Positions 1 through 8,956 of a stretch of 64,000 bases of DNA are shown here, in pieces (position 1 is the stretch's first letter; every line of letters starts with the position of its first letter). The stretch covers positions 44,064-108,063 of the forward strand of contig JAFXTC010000002.1 of the NCBI GenBank assembly GCA_017525235.1, given 5' to 3'. The notes beneath the pieces are model-generated. The model searched no databases and was not told the DNA's origin. It saw only the letters and a list, made by a program, of their open reading frames with translations. The stretch comes from Bacteroidaceae bacterium (GTDB lineage: Bacteria; Bacteroidota; Bacteroidia; Bacteroidales; Bacteroidaceae). A program made the position numbers and the translations under genes.

Positions 1-736
1 GAAGCATATATTTCTTCTTGATAACTTCTGCCTCTTCAAATTTCAGTTCGAGGGCCAAATGTTTCATTTGCGCCATCATCTTCCGTTGCAAATCAGCGGT
101 ATTTCCTTTCAGAATTTCTTTTGATTCAGCTATGTACTGCAGGTATTCTTCAACACTTTGTCTGCCTGTACAAGGGGCTTTGCAATTTTTTATATGATAT
201 TCCAGGCATTCTTTGTGTTTCCCTTTCTCAATACTTTCTGGCGTAATGAATTCGTGGCATCTTCTTAAAGGATATAAGTTCTTAATCAGATCCAAAAGTG
301 CGTACATCGTCGGTACATGGCTATAAGGCCCAAAATATGTGCCAAACTTCTTGTTTATTTTTCGTGTTTGAAATATTCTTGGCAGGAATTCGTTGGTTAC
401 AACGATACTTGGATAGGTTTTCCCGTCCTTCAGAAGTATGTTGTACCTTGGATTCCACTCTTTTATGAGGTTGTTTTCTAGTAAAAGAGCGTCTTCTTCG
501 GTATTTACAACAGTATATTTAATGTCCCATATCTTGCTGACAAGAATAGCCGTCTTTCTGTTTTCGTGCTCTTTGCTAAAGTAAGAATAGACTCTTCGTC
601 TTAGGTTTTTTGCCTTTCCAACGTATATAATGGTCCCTTTGTCATCTAAATACTGATAACAACCAGGTTTCTCGGGTAAACTGCTGACGATGATCTTTAG
701 CTTTTGCAGACGTGTCTCATTCTCATTCTTTGTCAT
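1..736 (-). CDS. uvrC: UvrABC system protein C, N-terminal part (cut by window edge)
   Basis: Excinuclease subunit that makes the incisions during nucleotide excision repair. Reading the minus strand from the ATG at 736 gives about 245 residues with no stop before the window edge, so the 3' part of the gene is missing. The GIY-YIG nuclease domain is at the N-terminus (GTIIYVGKAKNLRRRV at about residues 29-44), followed by the motif FGPYSHVPTMYALLDLI and by PLRRC. The last visible residues (LALELKFEEAEVIKKKY) match the start of the UVR domain that contacts UvrB. The start lies 22 bp after the apt stop, so the gene is probably the last of an mnmG-apt-uvrC operon. Identification is secure; the C-terminal endonuclease and helix-hairpin-helix domains cannot be seen. 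Confidence 0.95.
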   Translation of the reverse strand, partial: MTKNENETRLQKLKIIVSSLPEKPGCYQYLDDKGTIIYVGKAKNLRRRVYSYFSKEHENRKTAILVSKIWDIKYTVVNTEEDALLLENNLIKEWNPRYNILLKDGKTYPSIVVTNEFLPRIFQTRKINKKFGTYFGPYSHVPTMYALLDLIKNLYPLRRCHEFITPESIEKGKHKECLEYHIKNCKAPCTGRQSVEEYLQYIAESKEILKGNTADLQRKMMAQMKHLALELKFEEAEVIKKKYML

Positions 737-758
737 TTTGCTTATTTATAATGAAGCT

Positions 759-1286
759 TTATATGACCATAAGTGTTGTAAGGTCCATGTCCTTAAACAA
801 ATCACGACCATGTAGTCCCTCGTCTGTAATTTCTATGATGAAATTGATGTATACTTTCTTTGGATGAAAATGGTTCACAAGTTTACATACAGCTTTTGCA
901 GTTCCGCCAGTTGCCAATAAGTCATCATGAATCAATACAACATCATCAGGTTCAATAGCATCCAAGTGCATTTCTACGGTGTCAACTCCATATTCCTTGC
1001 TGAATGACTCCTTGATAACTGTTGCAGGAAGCTTACCTGGTTTTCTTGCTAAAACTACACCGCAACCTAATTTTCCAGCTAATGCTGCAGCCATGATAAA
1101 ACCACGACTTTCAACGCCTACAATTTTTGTGATTCCCTTGTCCTTGTATAGCTCATACATCTCGTCGAGCATTATCTTCATACACTCTGCGTTTTTGTAC
1201 AGTGTCGTAACATCTCTGAAGTTGATTCCTTTCTTGGGAAAGTCTGGAATTGCTCTTAAATTCTCTAACAGTTTAGGATTATTCAT
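759..1286 (-). CDS. apt: adenine phosphoribosyltransferase
   Basis: Purine salvage enzyme that converts adenine and PRPP to AMP and pyrophosphate in the cytoplasm. At 175 residues it has the normal length. The N-terminal IPDFPKKGINFRDVTTLYKN is typical of Apt, and the PRPP-binding loop is VVLIHDDLLATGGTAKA (about residues 115-131). VESRGFIMAAALAGKLG and ARKPGKLP are the other conserved blocks. The gene sits between mnmG (88 bp upstream) and uvrC (22 bp downstream) on the same strand, an order I know from other Bacteroidetes, and is probably co-transcribed with both. Confidence 0.97.
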   Translation of the reverse strand: MNNPKLLENLRAIPDFPKKGINFRDVTTLYKNAECMKIMLDEMYELYKDKGITKIVGVESRGFIMAAALAGKLGCGVVLARKPGKLPATVIKESFSKEYGVDTVEMHLDAIEPDDVVLIHDDLLATGGTAKAVCKLVNHFHPKKVYINFIIEITDEGLHGRDLFKDMDLTTLMVI

Positions 1287-1374
1287 GTTATTTTATCTTT
1301 AAGTTGTTTTTGATTTTCAGTTTGTTGGTTTTGTCTTGTTCCACGTGAAACCCTCCGTCTCTTAAAGTAGTACT

Positions 1375-3246
1375 TTATCTTTTCATGAGCACGAGTAGCA
1401 CGTTTATATCACTTGGACTTACTCCAGGAATACGACTTGCCTGAGCCATTGTTTCCGGATCTATTCGAGTAAGTTTCTGTCTTGCTTCTGTTGAAAGAGA
1501 CTGTAGAGAGTTATAATCAAACTTTCCTTTTATCTTTATGTTTTCAAGGCGTATCATCTTGTCGGCCAACTCTCTTTCCCTTGTGATATAGCCGCTATAC
1601 TTCATTCTGATTTCTGCAGCTTCTGTAATCTCTTCTCTTCTTTCAGAAATAGCTTCAAGTTTTGTTTTCAGCGCTGGAATATAGTTTGATAAGTTCTCTA
1701 AGGTAAGACTTGGGCGTGAAATAAGGTCAACAAGTTTACATCCTCTTTGCAGTTCTGTGCTACCTAATGACTTTAGTCCTTGGTTTATTAGAGCAGCTTT
1801 TACACTATATGTCTTGCAGAAGATTTCTAATTCTTCTATGGCATTCTTTTTTTTCAGCCAATGATTATATCGCTCCGATGTTGCTAATCCTATGTTATAG
1901 CTCTTTTCTGTAAGTCGAGCATCTGCATCATCTTGCCTAAGCAAGATTCTGTACTCTGCTCTACTGGTGAACATGCGATAAGGCTCATCTACACCTTTTG
2001 TAACCAAATCATCAATAAGTACACCGATGTAAGATTCGTCTCTTTTCATGGTAAAAGGTTCAGATTCACCGCATTTTCTTGCAGCATTTATACCTGCAAC
2101 CAAACCTTGCCCGGCAGCCTCTTCATATCCGGTGGTTCCGTTGACCTGTCCAGCCATAAATAGTCCATCAACCAATTTGCTCTCCAACGAGTGTTTCAAT
2201 TGTGTCGGATCAAAGTAATTGTATTCTATGGCATAACCAGGTCGGTATACTTCTAAATCTCTGAATGCAGGTATCAGCTTTAGGGCTTCCAATTGCGCTT
2301 CTATAGGCAGACTGCTACTGAAACCATTCAAATAATATTCACTTGTATTGGTGCCTTCTGGTTCCAAAAACAATAGGTGCTCCTCCTTGTCTGCAAATGT
2401 AACCAGTTTTGTTTCTATGCTGGGGCAATAACGTGGCCCTATACTTTGTATTTGACCATTGTAAAGTGGAGAATCTGCTAAGGAAGCTTTCAACCTGTCG
2501 TGTACCTGTTTGTTAGTGTATGTAATCCAGCAGGGCAGTTGAGGAAGGTTCCTTGGTTCACCCATAAAGGAGAATTTGTGGAAGTCCGATTCGCCTGGTT
2601 GTTCGGTCATTTCCTCAAAGTGTACAGATGTTCCGTTTATTCGCACCGGGGTTCCTGTTTTCATTCTTCCTGCCGTTACTCCATGTCTGGTAATACTTTC
2701 AGTAAGGTGTAGGCTGGGGGGCTCTGCGCATCTTCCTCCTGGCAGTTTTGTTCTGCCTATATGCATTAAGCCGTCCAAAAATGTTCCGGTTGTTATCACC
2801 ACACATCTGGCTTTGAAGGTAACATCCAAATAAGTAAGTACACCCGTTACCTTTTTGTTTTCCACCAGAATCTCCTTCACTTGGTCTTGCCAGATGCTAA
2901 GGTTAGGTGTGTTCTCAAGAATCTCGCGCCAAGCCCAAATGAATTTGCCTCTATCGCACTGAGCTCGTGGGCTCCACATTGCAGGTCCTTTGCTTCTGTT
3001 GAGCATACGGAATTGAATGGCAGTGCGGTCAGTAACTTCGCCCATGTGCCCTCCAAGTGCATCTATCTCCCTGACAATCTGTCCTTTAGCAATACCTCCG
3101 ACGGCAGGATTGCAACTCATTTGTGCAATCTTGTTCATGTCCATTGTTATCAGACAGGTCTTTGCCCCCAATTTTGCGCTGGCTGCAGCAGCTTCACATC
3201 CTGCGTGTCCTGCACCAACCACCACAACGTCAAAAATCATTTCCAT
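1375..3246 (-). CDS. mnmG: tRNA uridine-5-carboxymethylaminomethyl modification enzyme MnmG (GidA)
   Basis: FAD-dependent subunit that acts with MnmE to install carboxymethylaminomethyl groups on the wobble uridine of certain tRNAs. The 623 residues match the family length. The dinucleotide-binding motif VVVVGAGHAGCEAAAASAKLG is at residues 7-27, followed by CNPAVGGIAKGQIVREIDALGG. GRTKLPGGRCAEPPS and TSRAEYRILLRQDDADARLT are further GidA signatures. The chosen ATG at 3246 gives MEMIFDVVVVG; an ATG two codons later would serve equally. A possible minus-strand TAATTTTG box lies at 3272-3279. It probably heads the operon with apt and uvrC. Confidence 0.97.
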   Translation of the reverse strand: MEMIFDVVVVGAGHAGCEAAAASAKLGAKTCLITMDMNKIAQMSCNPAVGGIAKGQIVREIDALGGHMGEVTDRTAIQFRMLNRSKGPAMWSPRAQCDRGKFIWAWREILENTPNLSIWQDQVKEILVENKKVTGVLTYLDVTFKARCVVITTGTFLDGLMHIGRTKLPGGRCAEPPSLHLTESITRHGVTAGRMKTGTPVRINGTSVHFEEMTEQPGESDFHKFSFMGEPRNLPQLPCWITYTNKQVHDRLKASLADSPLYNGQIQSIGPRYCPSIETKLVTFADKEEHLLFLEPEGTNTSEYYLNGFSSSLPIEAQLEALKLIPAFRDLEVYRPGYAIEYNYFDPTQLKHSLESKLVDGLFMAGQVNGTTGYEEAAGQGLVAGINAARKCGESEPFTMKRDESYIGVLIDDLVTKGVDEPYRMFTSRAEYRILLRQDDADARLTEKSYNIGLATSERYNHWLKKKNAIEELEIFCKTYSVKAALINQGLKSLGSTELQRGCKLVDLISRPSLTLENLSNYIPALKTKLEAISERREEITEAAEIRMKYSGYITRERELADKMIRLENIKIKGKFDYNSLQSLSTEARQKLTRIDPETMAQASRIPGVSPSDINVLLVLMKR

Positions 3247-3309
3247 ATATCTTTGGCACTCAATTTAGCTGCAAAATTAATGTTTTCTGTTAACATTTGA
3301 GCCAAAATC

Positions 3310-3340
3310 TTGTTCAAATCACATTTTTAATGTATTTTTG
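3310..3340 (+). promoter_or_regulatory. Bacteroidetes-type promoter of frdCAB
   Basis: TTG at 3310-3312 and TATTTTTG at 3333-3340 are separated by 20 bp, which fits the Bacteroidetes -33/-7 consensus (TTTG, 19-21 bp, TAnnTTTG). The predicted transcription start is about 70 nt before the frdC ATG, giving a 5' leader in a highly expressed operon. This is a pattern match only. Confidence 0.6.
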
Positions 3341-3416
3341 CGCGGAATAATGTACTTAATATAAGGTATACGAAAGAAAAATAAACAAAATATTCAATAA
3401 TTAAATTCAATCATTT

Positions 3417-4124
3417 ATGTGGTTAATCAATTCATCAATCGGTAGGAAAGTGGTGATGTCTGTAACAGGCATTGCGCTTATCCTGTTCTTGACCTTTCAT
3501 GCGTCAATGAACGTCGTAGCCCTCATTAGTGCTAAGGGTTACAACATGATTTGTGAGTTCCTTGGTGCCAACTGGTATGCTGTTGTAGCAACTATCGGTT
3601 TGGCAGGCTTGGTAGCTCTTCATTTTATTTTTGCCATTTGGCTGACTCTTCAGAACAACAAGGCTCGCGGTAACAGCAAGTATGCTATTACTAACAAGCC
3701 CGAGAAAGTAGAGTGGGCAAGCCAGAACATGTTGGTTCTTGGTATCATCGTTGTTATAGGTATGGGTCTTCACCTGTACAATTTCTGGTACAACATGATG
3801 TATGCTGAGTTGGCTGGTATAGAAAACGAGATTGCTGCAACAGATGGTGTTGGTTACATCATTCAGACATTCTCTTGTCCTTGCTACGCTGCTGTTTATC
3901 TGGTTTGGCTGGTAGCTTTGTGGTTCCACTTGACTCATGGTTTCTGGAGTGCTCTTCAGACATTGGGTTGGAATGGCAAGATTTGGTTCAATCGTTGGCG
4001 TGTTATCAGTTGCATCTACACGACCATAGTTGTTCTTATGTTTGTTGCTGTGGTGGTTGCCTTTGCCTGTGGTTATGTGCCCTGCGACTACAATGGTAAT
4101 GCGCCCAGTTGTGGTGCTTGCTAA
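3417..4124 (+). CDS. frdC: fumarate reductase/succinate dehydrogenase cytochrome b subunit
   Basis: Membrane anchor of the quinol:fumarate reductase complex that passes electrons from menaquinol to the iron-sulfur subunit. The 235-residue protein has about five hydrophobic segments (for example residues 16-34, 46-72, 101-121, 150-176 and 195-220) and histidines inside or near them (H27, H75, H119, H178, H181), consistent with the dihaem b558 family. It is followed after 30 bp by frdA and then frdB, giving the C-A-B order common in Bacteroidetes. In anaerobic Bacteroidales this complex runs as fumarate reductase and makes succinate, so frd is the better name, although databases often use sdh. 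Confidence 0.93.
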   Translation: MWLINSSIGRKVVMSVTGIALILFLTFHASMNVVALISAKGYNMICEFLGANWYAVVATIGLAGLVALHFIFAIWLTLQNNKARGNSKYAITNKPEKVEWASQNMLVLGIIVVIGMGLHLYNFWYNMMYAELAGIENEIAATDGVGYIIQTFSCPCYAAVYLVWLVALWFHLTHGFWSALQTLGWNGKIWFNRWRVISCIYTTIVVLMFVAVVVAFACGYVPCDYNGNAPSCGAC

Positions 4125-4154
4125 TTATGAATAACGAATTAAGCATTTAAGATT

Positions 4155-6137
4155 ATGGCAAAGAAAATAGATTCAAGAATTCCTGAAGGCCCAATAGCAG
4201 AAAAGTGGACCAACTATAAGGCTCACCAGCGTCTCGTTAACCCAAAGAACAAACTGAAGCTTGACGTTATTGTCGTAGGTACCGGTTTGGCTGGCGCCAG
4301 CGCTGCAGCTTCTCTTGCCGAGATGGGCTTCAACGTATATAACTTCTGTATTCAGGACTCTCCTCGTCGTGCACACTCTATTGCTGCACAGGGAGGTATC
4401 AATGCTGCAAAGAACTATCAGAACGACGGCGACTCTGTTTATCGTCTGTTCTATGATACAGTAAAGGGTGGCGACTATCGTGCCCGTGAGGCCAATGTAT
4501 ACCGTTTGGCTGAGGTAAGTAACAACATCATCGACCAGTGCGTGGCTCAAGGTGTTCCCTTTGCTCGTGAATATGGCGGTATGCTGGCCAACCGCTCTTT
4601 TGGTGGTGCTCAGGTAAGCCGAACTTTCTATGCTAAGGGACAGACTGGTCAGCAGTTGCTGCTGGGTGCTTACTCTAGCCTTTCTAAGGAAGTACAGAAG
4701 GGTAAGGTTAAGCTCTTCACCCGTTATGAGATGGAGGATGTTGTTATTATCGACGGTCGTGCTCGTGGTATCATTGCCAAGAACCTTGTTACTGGTAAGC
4801 TGGAGCGCTTCAGCGCCAACGCCGTTGTTATTGCAACCGGTGGTTACGGAAACGCATACTTCCTCAGCACAAACGCTATGGGTTGTAACTGTACAGCTGC
4901 TATCCAGTGCTATCGCAAGGGTGCTATGATGGCTAATCCCTCATACGTACAGATTCACCCCACTTGTATTCCCGTTCACGGTGACAAGCAGTCTAAGCTG
5001 ACCCTTATGTCAGAGTCTCTGCGTAACGATGGTCGTATCTGGGTTCCCAAGAAGTTGGAGGATGCTAAGAAACTTCAGGCTGGCACACTGCAGGGTTGGG
5101 AGATTCCCGAGGAAGACCGCGACTACTATCTGGAGCGTCGCTATCCTGCATTCGGTAACTTGGTTCCCCGTGACGTTGCTTCACGTGCTGCTAAGGAGCG
5201 TTGTGATAAGGGCTTCGGTGTTAACAATACCGGTTTGGCTGTATTCTTGGACTTCTCAGAGAGTATCCAGCGTTTGGGTATCGACGAGATTCGTCAGCGT
5301 TATGGCAACCTCTTCGATATGTACGAGGAGATTACTGATGTTAATCCTGGTGAGAAGGCTTGCACAAAGAACGGTGTAGATTACTACAAGCCTATGATGA
5401 TCTTCCCCGCTATCCATTATACTATGGGTGGTGTTTGGGTTGACTACGAGTTGCAGACCACCATCCCCGGCCTCTTTGCTATTGGTGAGTGTAACTTCTC
5501 TGATCACGGAGCTAACCGTTTGGGTGCTTCTGCTCTTATGCAGGGCTTGGCTGATGGTTACTTCGTACTGCCTTATACCATTCAGAACTATCTGGCAGAT
5601 CAGGCTATTTGGCCTCGCTTGAGTACCGATCTGCCCGAGTTTGATGCAGCAGAGAAAGCTGTCAATGCCGAGATAGACCGTCTGATGAACATCAAGGGTA
5701 AGCGTTCTGTTGACTCTATCCACAAGGAGCTTGGCCACATCATGTGGGAGCACGTAGGTATGGGTCGTACCAAGGAAGGCTTGGAGGAAGGTCTGAAACT
5801 GTTGAAGGATCTCCGCAAGGAGTTCGATTCCAACCTCTTCATTCCTGGCTCTAAGGAAGGTTTGAACGTTGAGCTCGATAAGGCTATCCACCTGCGTGAC
5901 TTCATCCTCATGGGTGAGCTTGTTGCTTACGATGCCCTCCATCGTGAGGAGTCTTGTGGTGGTCACTTCCGCGAGGAGCATCAGACCGAGGAAGGTGAGG
6001 CTAAGCGTGACGACAAGAACTTCTTCTACGTTGGTTGCTGGGATTATCAAGGCACCGACGACAAGAAACCAGAACTCGTTAAAGAGCCCTTGGAGTATGA
6101 GGCAATTAAGGTACAGACACGTAACTATAAGAACTAA
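4155..6137 (+). CDS. frdA: fumarate reductase/succinate dehydrogenase flavoprotein subunit
   Basis: Catalytic subunit carrying covalently bound FAD; interconverts fumarate and succinate on the cytoplasmic face of the membrane. It has 660 residues, normal for the Bacteroidetes/epsilon-type enzyme. The FAD-binding motif [14 protein letters not shown] is at residues 38-51 and the FAD-linking histidine is in [16 protein letters not shown] (H74). The substrate site segment is [20 protein letters not shown], and [15 protein letters not shown] follows the capping domain. [15 protein letters not shown] and [20 protein letters not shown] are further conserved blocks. It sits between frdC (30 bp) and frdB (5 bp). 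Codon use is strongly biased, as expected for an abundant enzyme. Confidence 0.96.
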   Translation: MAKKIDSRIPEGPIAEKWTNYKAHQRLVNPKNKLKLDVIVVGTGLAGASAAASLAEMGFNVYNFCIQDSPRRAHSIAAQGGINAAKNYQNDGDSVYRLFYDTVKGGDYRAREANVYRLAEVSNNIIDQCVAQGVPFAREYGGMLANRSFGGAQVSRTFYAKGQTGQQLLLGAYSSLSKEVQKGKVKLFTRYEMEDVVIIDGRARGIIAKNLVTGKLERFSANAVVIATGGYGNAYFLSTNAMGCNCTAAIQCYRKGAMMANPSYVQIHPTCIPVHGDKQSKLTLMSESLRNDGRIWVPKKLEDAKKLQAGTLQGWEIPEEDRDYYLERRYPAFGNLVPRDVASRAAKERCDKGFGVNNTGLAVFLDFSESIQRLGIDEIRQRYGNLFDMYEEITDVNPGEKACTKNGVDYYKPMMIFPAIHYTMGGVWVDYELQTTIPGLFAIGECNFSDHGANRLGASALMQGLADGYFVLPYTIQNYLADQAIWPRLSTDLPEFDAAEKAVNAEIDRLMNIKGKRSVDSIHKELGHIMWEHVGMGRTKEGLEEGLKLLKDLRKEFDSNLFIPGSKEGLNVELDKAIHLRDFILMGELVAYDALHREESCGGHFREEHQTEEGEAKRDDKNFFYVGCWDYQGTDDKKPELVKEPLEYEAIKVQTRNYKN

Positions 6138-6142
6138 AGATT

Positions 6143-6901
6143 ATGGCTAAGAATATTTCTGTTACAATAAAGTTCTGGAAGCAGAACGGACCCAAGGAGA
6201 AGGGTCATTTCGATACCCACCAGTTGAAGAACATCCCCGATGACACTTCATTCCTGGAGGCACTCGACATCATGAACGAGGAGCTTATCAACGAGGGCAA
6301 GGAACCTTTCGTGTTCGACCACGACTGCCGCGAGGGTATCTGTGGTATGTGCTCTCTGTACATCAACGGTACTCCTCATGGTAAGACAGAACGTGGAGCT
6401 ACTACCTGTCAGCTCTATATGCGTAAGTTCAAGGATGGTGAGACCATCACCGTTGAGCCTTGGCGCTCAGCAGGTTTCCCTGTTATCAAGGACTGTATGG
6501 TAGACCGTAACGCCTTCGACAAGATTATGCAGGCTGGCGGTTATACCACCATCCGTACAGGTCAGGCTCAGGATGCCAACGCTATTCTTATCCCTAAGGA
6601 GGATGCAGACGAGGCTATGGATTGCGCCAGCTGTATCGGTTGCGGCGCTTGCGTAGCTGCTTGTAAGAACGGCTCTGCTATGCTCTTCGTCAGCAGTAAG
6701 GTTAGCCAGCTGGCTCTCCTGCCACAGGGTCAGGTTGAGGCTGCTAAGCGTGCTAAGGCTATGGTTGCCAAGATGGACGAGCTGGGCTTCGGTAACTGTA
6801 CTAATACCCGTGCTTGTGAGGCCGTTTGTCCTAAGTGCGAGACCATCAGCAACATCGCCCGTCTGAACCGCGAGTTCATCAAGGCTAAGCTAGCTGATTA
6901 A
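6143..6901 (+). CDS. frdB: fumarate reductase/succinate dehydrogenase iron-sulfur subunit
   Basis: Electron-transfer subunit linking the cytochrome b subunit to the flavoprotein. The [2Fe-2S] ligands are visible as C62, C67, C70 and C89 ([11 protein letters not shown] and TTCQ). The second domain carries the ferredoxin-like cysteines [14 protein letters not shown] (about 160-173) and later [15 protein letters not shown] (about 218-231), enough for the [4Fe-4S] and [3Fe-4S] clusters. About 251 residues, of normal size. It starts 5 bp after frdA and is followed by a 20-bp RNA stem before murQ. Confidence 0.96.
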   Translation: MAKNISVTIKFWKQNGPKEKGHFDTHQLKNIPDDTSFLEALDIMNEELINEGKEPFVFDHDCREGICGMCSLYINGTPHGKTERGATTCQLYMRKFKDGETITVEPWRSAGFPVIKDCMVDRNAFDKIMQAGGYTTIRTGQAQDANAILIPKEDADEAMDCASCIGCGACVAACKNGSAMLFVSSKVSQLALLPQGQVEAAKRAKAMVAKMDELGFGNCTNTRACEAVCPKCETISNIARLNREFIKAKLAD

Positions 6902-6915
6902 AACATCTGACAGAT

Positions 6916-6975
6916 TGTGAGGTTTTAAGGTTATGAGGTAATTTCATGGTTGCCCCATAACTTTAAAGCCTCACA
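6916..6975 (+). terminator. long hairpin between frdB and murQ
   Basis: The arms TGTGAGGTTTTAAGGTTATG (6916-6935) and CATAACTTTAAAGCCTCACA (6956-6975) pair over 20 positions. The two DNA mismatches become G-U pairs in RNA, so the stem is continuous around a 20-nt loop. It begins 15 nt after the frdB stop and ends 12 nt before the murQ ATG. It is followed by CTTTTATAAT rather than a long U run, so it may be a 3' stabiliser, a leaky terminator or an attenuator. Confidence 0.65.
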
Positions 6976-6986
6976 TCTTTTATAAT

Positions 6987-7799
6987 ATGAAGACAGAAAA
7001 CAAGATTACCGAGCAACCATCGCATTACGATCATCTGGAGCAGATGTCGGTTGGCGAATTGCTGCAGCACATCAACCAAGAGGATATGCTGGTAGCTGAG
7101 GCTGTGCGTAAGGCTATACCTCAGATACAGGCCCTTGTAGAGGCAATAGAGCCGCGAATGAAGCGTGGAGGCAGGCTATTTTATGTCGGGGCTGGAACAA
7201 GCGGCCGTCTGGGTGTTCTGGATGCCAGCGAGCTGCCTCCAACCTTTGGCGTAACGGAAGACCGCGTGATAGGCCTTATAGCCGGAGGCGACAGAGCTTT
7301 GCGCCATGCTGTAGAAAAGGCCGAAGATTTCCCCGAGAAAGGTTGGCAAGATTTGCAGGCTTTCCATCCTACGGCCGATGACACAGTCTTGGGTATCGCA
7401 GCCTCAGGAACTACGCCATACGTTATCGGAGCTGTCAGCGAGGCTCGCAAGAACGGCCTTCTTACGGGCTGTATCACCAGCAACCCTGATACGCCTTTGG
7501 CAGCAGCAGCTGAACATCCCATAGAGACCATTGTGGGCCCGGAATTCGTTACTGGCAGCAGTCGTATGAAGAGCGGCACAGCCCAGAAGATGGTGCTGAA
7601 TATGATTTCATCTACGCTAATGATTCGTATGGGGCGCGTGAAGGGCAATCGAATGGTCAAGATGCAACTCACCAACGCTAAGCTCGTGGATCGCGGCACT
7701 CGCATGATTCAGGAATCCCTTGGCCTTAGTTACGAAGAGGCACAGGAACGTCTGCTTGAAGAGGGTAGTGTGGATAAAGTGCTTAAAGAAAAAGATTAA
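6987..7799 (+). CDS. murQ: N-acetylmuramic acid 6-phosphate etherase
   Basis: Cleaves the lactyl ether of MurNAc-6-phosphate to give GlcNAc-6-phosphate and lactate during recycling of cell-wall sugars. The 270 residues include the SIS-domain phosphosugar site VGAGTSGRLGVLDASELPPTF (about 67-87) and the block GPEFVTGSSRMKSGTAQKMV (about 181-200), both diagnostic of MurQ. It is slightly shorter than the E. coli enzyme at the C-terminus. No PTS transporter, anhydro-MurNAc kinase or MurR regulator is adjacent; a peroxiredoxin follows after 21 bp. Confidence 0.95.
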   Translation: MKTENKITEQPSHYDHLEQMSVGELLQHINQEDMLVAEAVRKAIPQIQALVEAIEPRMKRGGRLFYVGAGTSGRLGVLDASELPPTFGVTEDRVIGLIAGGDRALRHAVEKAEDFPEKGWQDLQAFHPTADDTVLGIAASGTTPYVIGAVSEARKNGLLTGCITSNPDTPLAAAAEHPIETIVGPEFVTGSSRMKSGTAQKMVLNMISSTLMIRMGRVKGNRMVKMQLTNAKLVDRGTRMIQESLGLSYEEAQERLLEEGSVDKVLKEKD

Positions 7800-7820
7800 T
7801 TCGTTTAAGAATAAGCAACC

Positions 7821-8276
7821 ATGAAAATTGGAGACAAAGCGCCTGAGATTTTGGGCAAGGATGAGCAGGGACGGGATATCCGTCTGAGTGATTACAAAGG
7901 CCGTAAACTGGTCCTGTATTTCTATCCCAAGGATAATACCAGCGGCTGTACGGCAGAGGCTTGCAGCCTCCGTGACCGTTATCAGGAACTGCAGGGAGCC
8001 GGCTATGAGGTAGTTGGTGTTAGCAAGGATTCTGCTGCTTCTCACGTCAAGTTCAAGGAGAAGCACGCTTTGCCTTTCCCCTTGATAGCTGATATTGATA
8101 AAACTCTCTTGGAGGCAATGGGAGCCTGGGGCGAGAAAACCATGTATGGCAAGAAGACAATGGGTACTATCCGCACCACCTTTATTATTAATGAGGAGGG
8201 CATCATAGAGCAGATCTTCTCAGGCAAGCAAGTCAATACAAAAGAACATGCCGCCCAAATTTTAGGCGACATGTAA
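7821..8276 (+). CDS. bcp: thioredoxin-dependent peroxiredoxin, Bcp/PrxQ type
   Basis: Thiol peroxidase that reduces hydrogen peroxide and organic peroxides. In 151 residues the active-site segment NTSGCTAEACSLRD holds the peroxidatic C43 and a resolving C48, the five-residue spacing of the 2-Cys PrxQ/Bcp group. YFYPKDNTSGCT is the family signature. It follows murQ by 21 bp on the same strand and could be co-transcribed. No other peroxide-defence gene is nearby. Confidence 0.94.
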   Translation: MKIGDKAPEILGKDEQGRDIRLSDYKGRKLVLYFYPKDNTSGCTAEACSLRDRYQELQGAGYEVVGVSKDSAASHVKFKEKHALPFPLIADIDKTLLEAMGAWGEKTMYGKKTMGTIRTTFIINEEGIIEQIFSGKQVNTKEHAAQILGDM

Positions 8277-8304
8277 TACTATTTAAACTAAAACAACACT
8301 AGCT

Positions 8305-8676
8305 TTATGCTACAGCGTGCTTGATGTTTCGTGCGGATGTCATGTGGGCATCGTAGCGAATCTTCAGCTCACGGGTATGTGGATTCCACTTGGTGTCCAT
8401 TACACCCCTTACACGCTTTGCCTTAGCTACGGCATATTTATGGGGAGTATGGCGGCTAACCTTCACGATGCAGGTCTTGATATCAGGTCTGTAAACAGGC
8501 TTTTTGTGTATATCATGGCCAGCGGGGCTCCTGTGGTTATTTACAACAACGGCATGATCTCTTCTGCCGCTGATTACGTTCTTGTGGTTATCAGCCGTTG
8601 CCGGCATTGCGTATGCGATGGCCATCATTATCATGGCAGCTATCACTTTATTCATAATGTTCTTCATAACTTTCAA
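8305..8676 (-). CDS. small exported HMA-like protein without the CxxC metal motif
   Basis: 123 residues with a signal peptide (hydrophobic run to about residue 25, AYAMPATA before the likely cleavage site). A His-rich stretch follows (residues 30-62, with about seven histidines), then a roughly 55-residue domain. That domain reads beta-alpha-beta-beta-alpha-like (TCIVKVSRHT, HKYAVAKAKRVRGV, MDTKWN, RELKIRYDAHMTSARNIKHAV). This resembles heavy-metal-associated ferredoxin-fold domains, including the RVRGV and YDAHMTS turns, but the CxxC loop is replaced and only one cysteine remains. A metal role is therefore an inference; a structural or partner-binding role is equally possible. The ATG at 8676 was chosen; an ATG four codons later also works. 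It converges on bcp, 28 bp away. Confidence 0.7.
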   Translation of the reverse strand: MKVMKNIMNKVIAAMIMMAIAYAMPATADNHKNVISGRRDHAVVVNNHRSPAGHDIHKKPVYRPDIKTCIVKVSRHTPHKYAVAKAKRVRGVMDTKWNPHTRELKIRYDAHMTSARNIKHAVA

Positions 8677-8921
8677 ATTTTAATGGTTTGACTTTTGTTC
8701 TGAATTACATTGCAAAGGTAAGGCGTTTCTATAAACCCCAAAAACGAATTGTCCTACAATGCAGGGCAAAAATCCCTAAACGTGCTGAGGGATTTCCTCT
8801 ATACAAAAAGATTGAAAGTTCCCGTTAACGTTTTGCGATTTCTCAAAAAACAAAATGTAGTGTCTTCTTTTGTATGCGACATCTTTTTACGGAAATTGCC
8901 ACAAAGAAATAAAAGTTTTTG

Positions 8922-8929
8922 TATCTTTG
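8922..8929 (+). promoter_or_regulatory. -7 promoter box for the 8957 gene
   Basis: TATCTTTG at 8922-8929 lies 27 bp before the ATG at 8957. A TTG at 8896-8898 is 23 bp upstream, slightly long for the Bacteroidetes consensus. The box sits between the upstream in-frame ATG at 8870 and the ATG at 8957 and so favours the latter as start. Confidence 0.5.
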
Positions 8930-8956
8930 CATACGAAAGCGGCTAATAAGTGGCTT

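Noticed and set aside
1330-1375. CCACGTGAAAC motif after mnmG as a regulatory site
   Set aside because: A single CACGTG-containing word with no repeat, no partner site and no promoter nearby; not enough to call.
5256-6050. Long minus-strand open frame (264 codons) opposite frdA
   Set aside because: It lies wholly inside frdA, has no family resemblance and reflects the strong codon bias of frdA.
8749-8946. Short open frame of 65 codons before the 8957 gene
   Set aside because: It runs through the promoter box at 8922-8929 and shows no coding pattern or family match.
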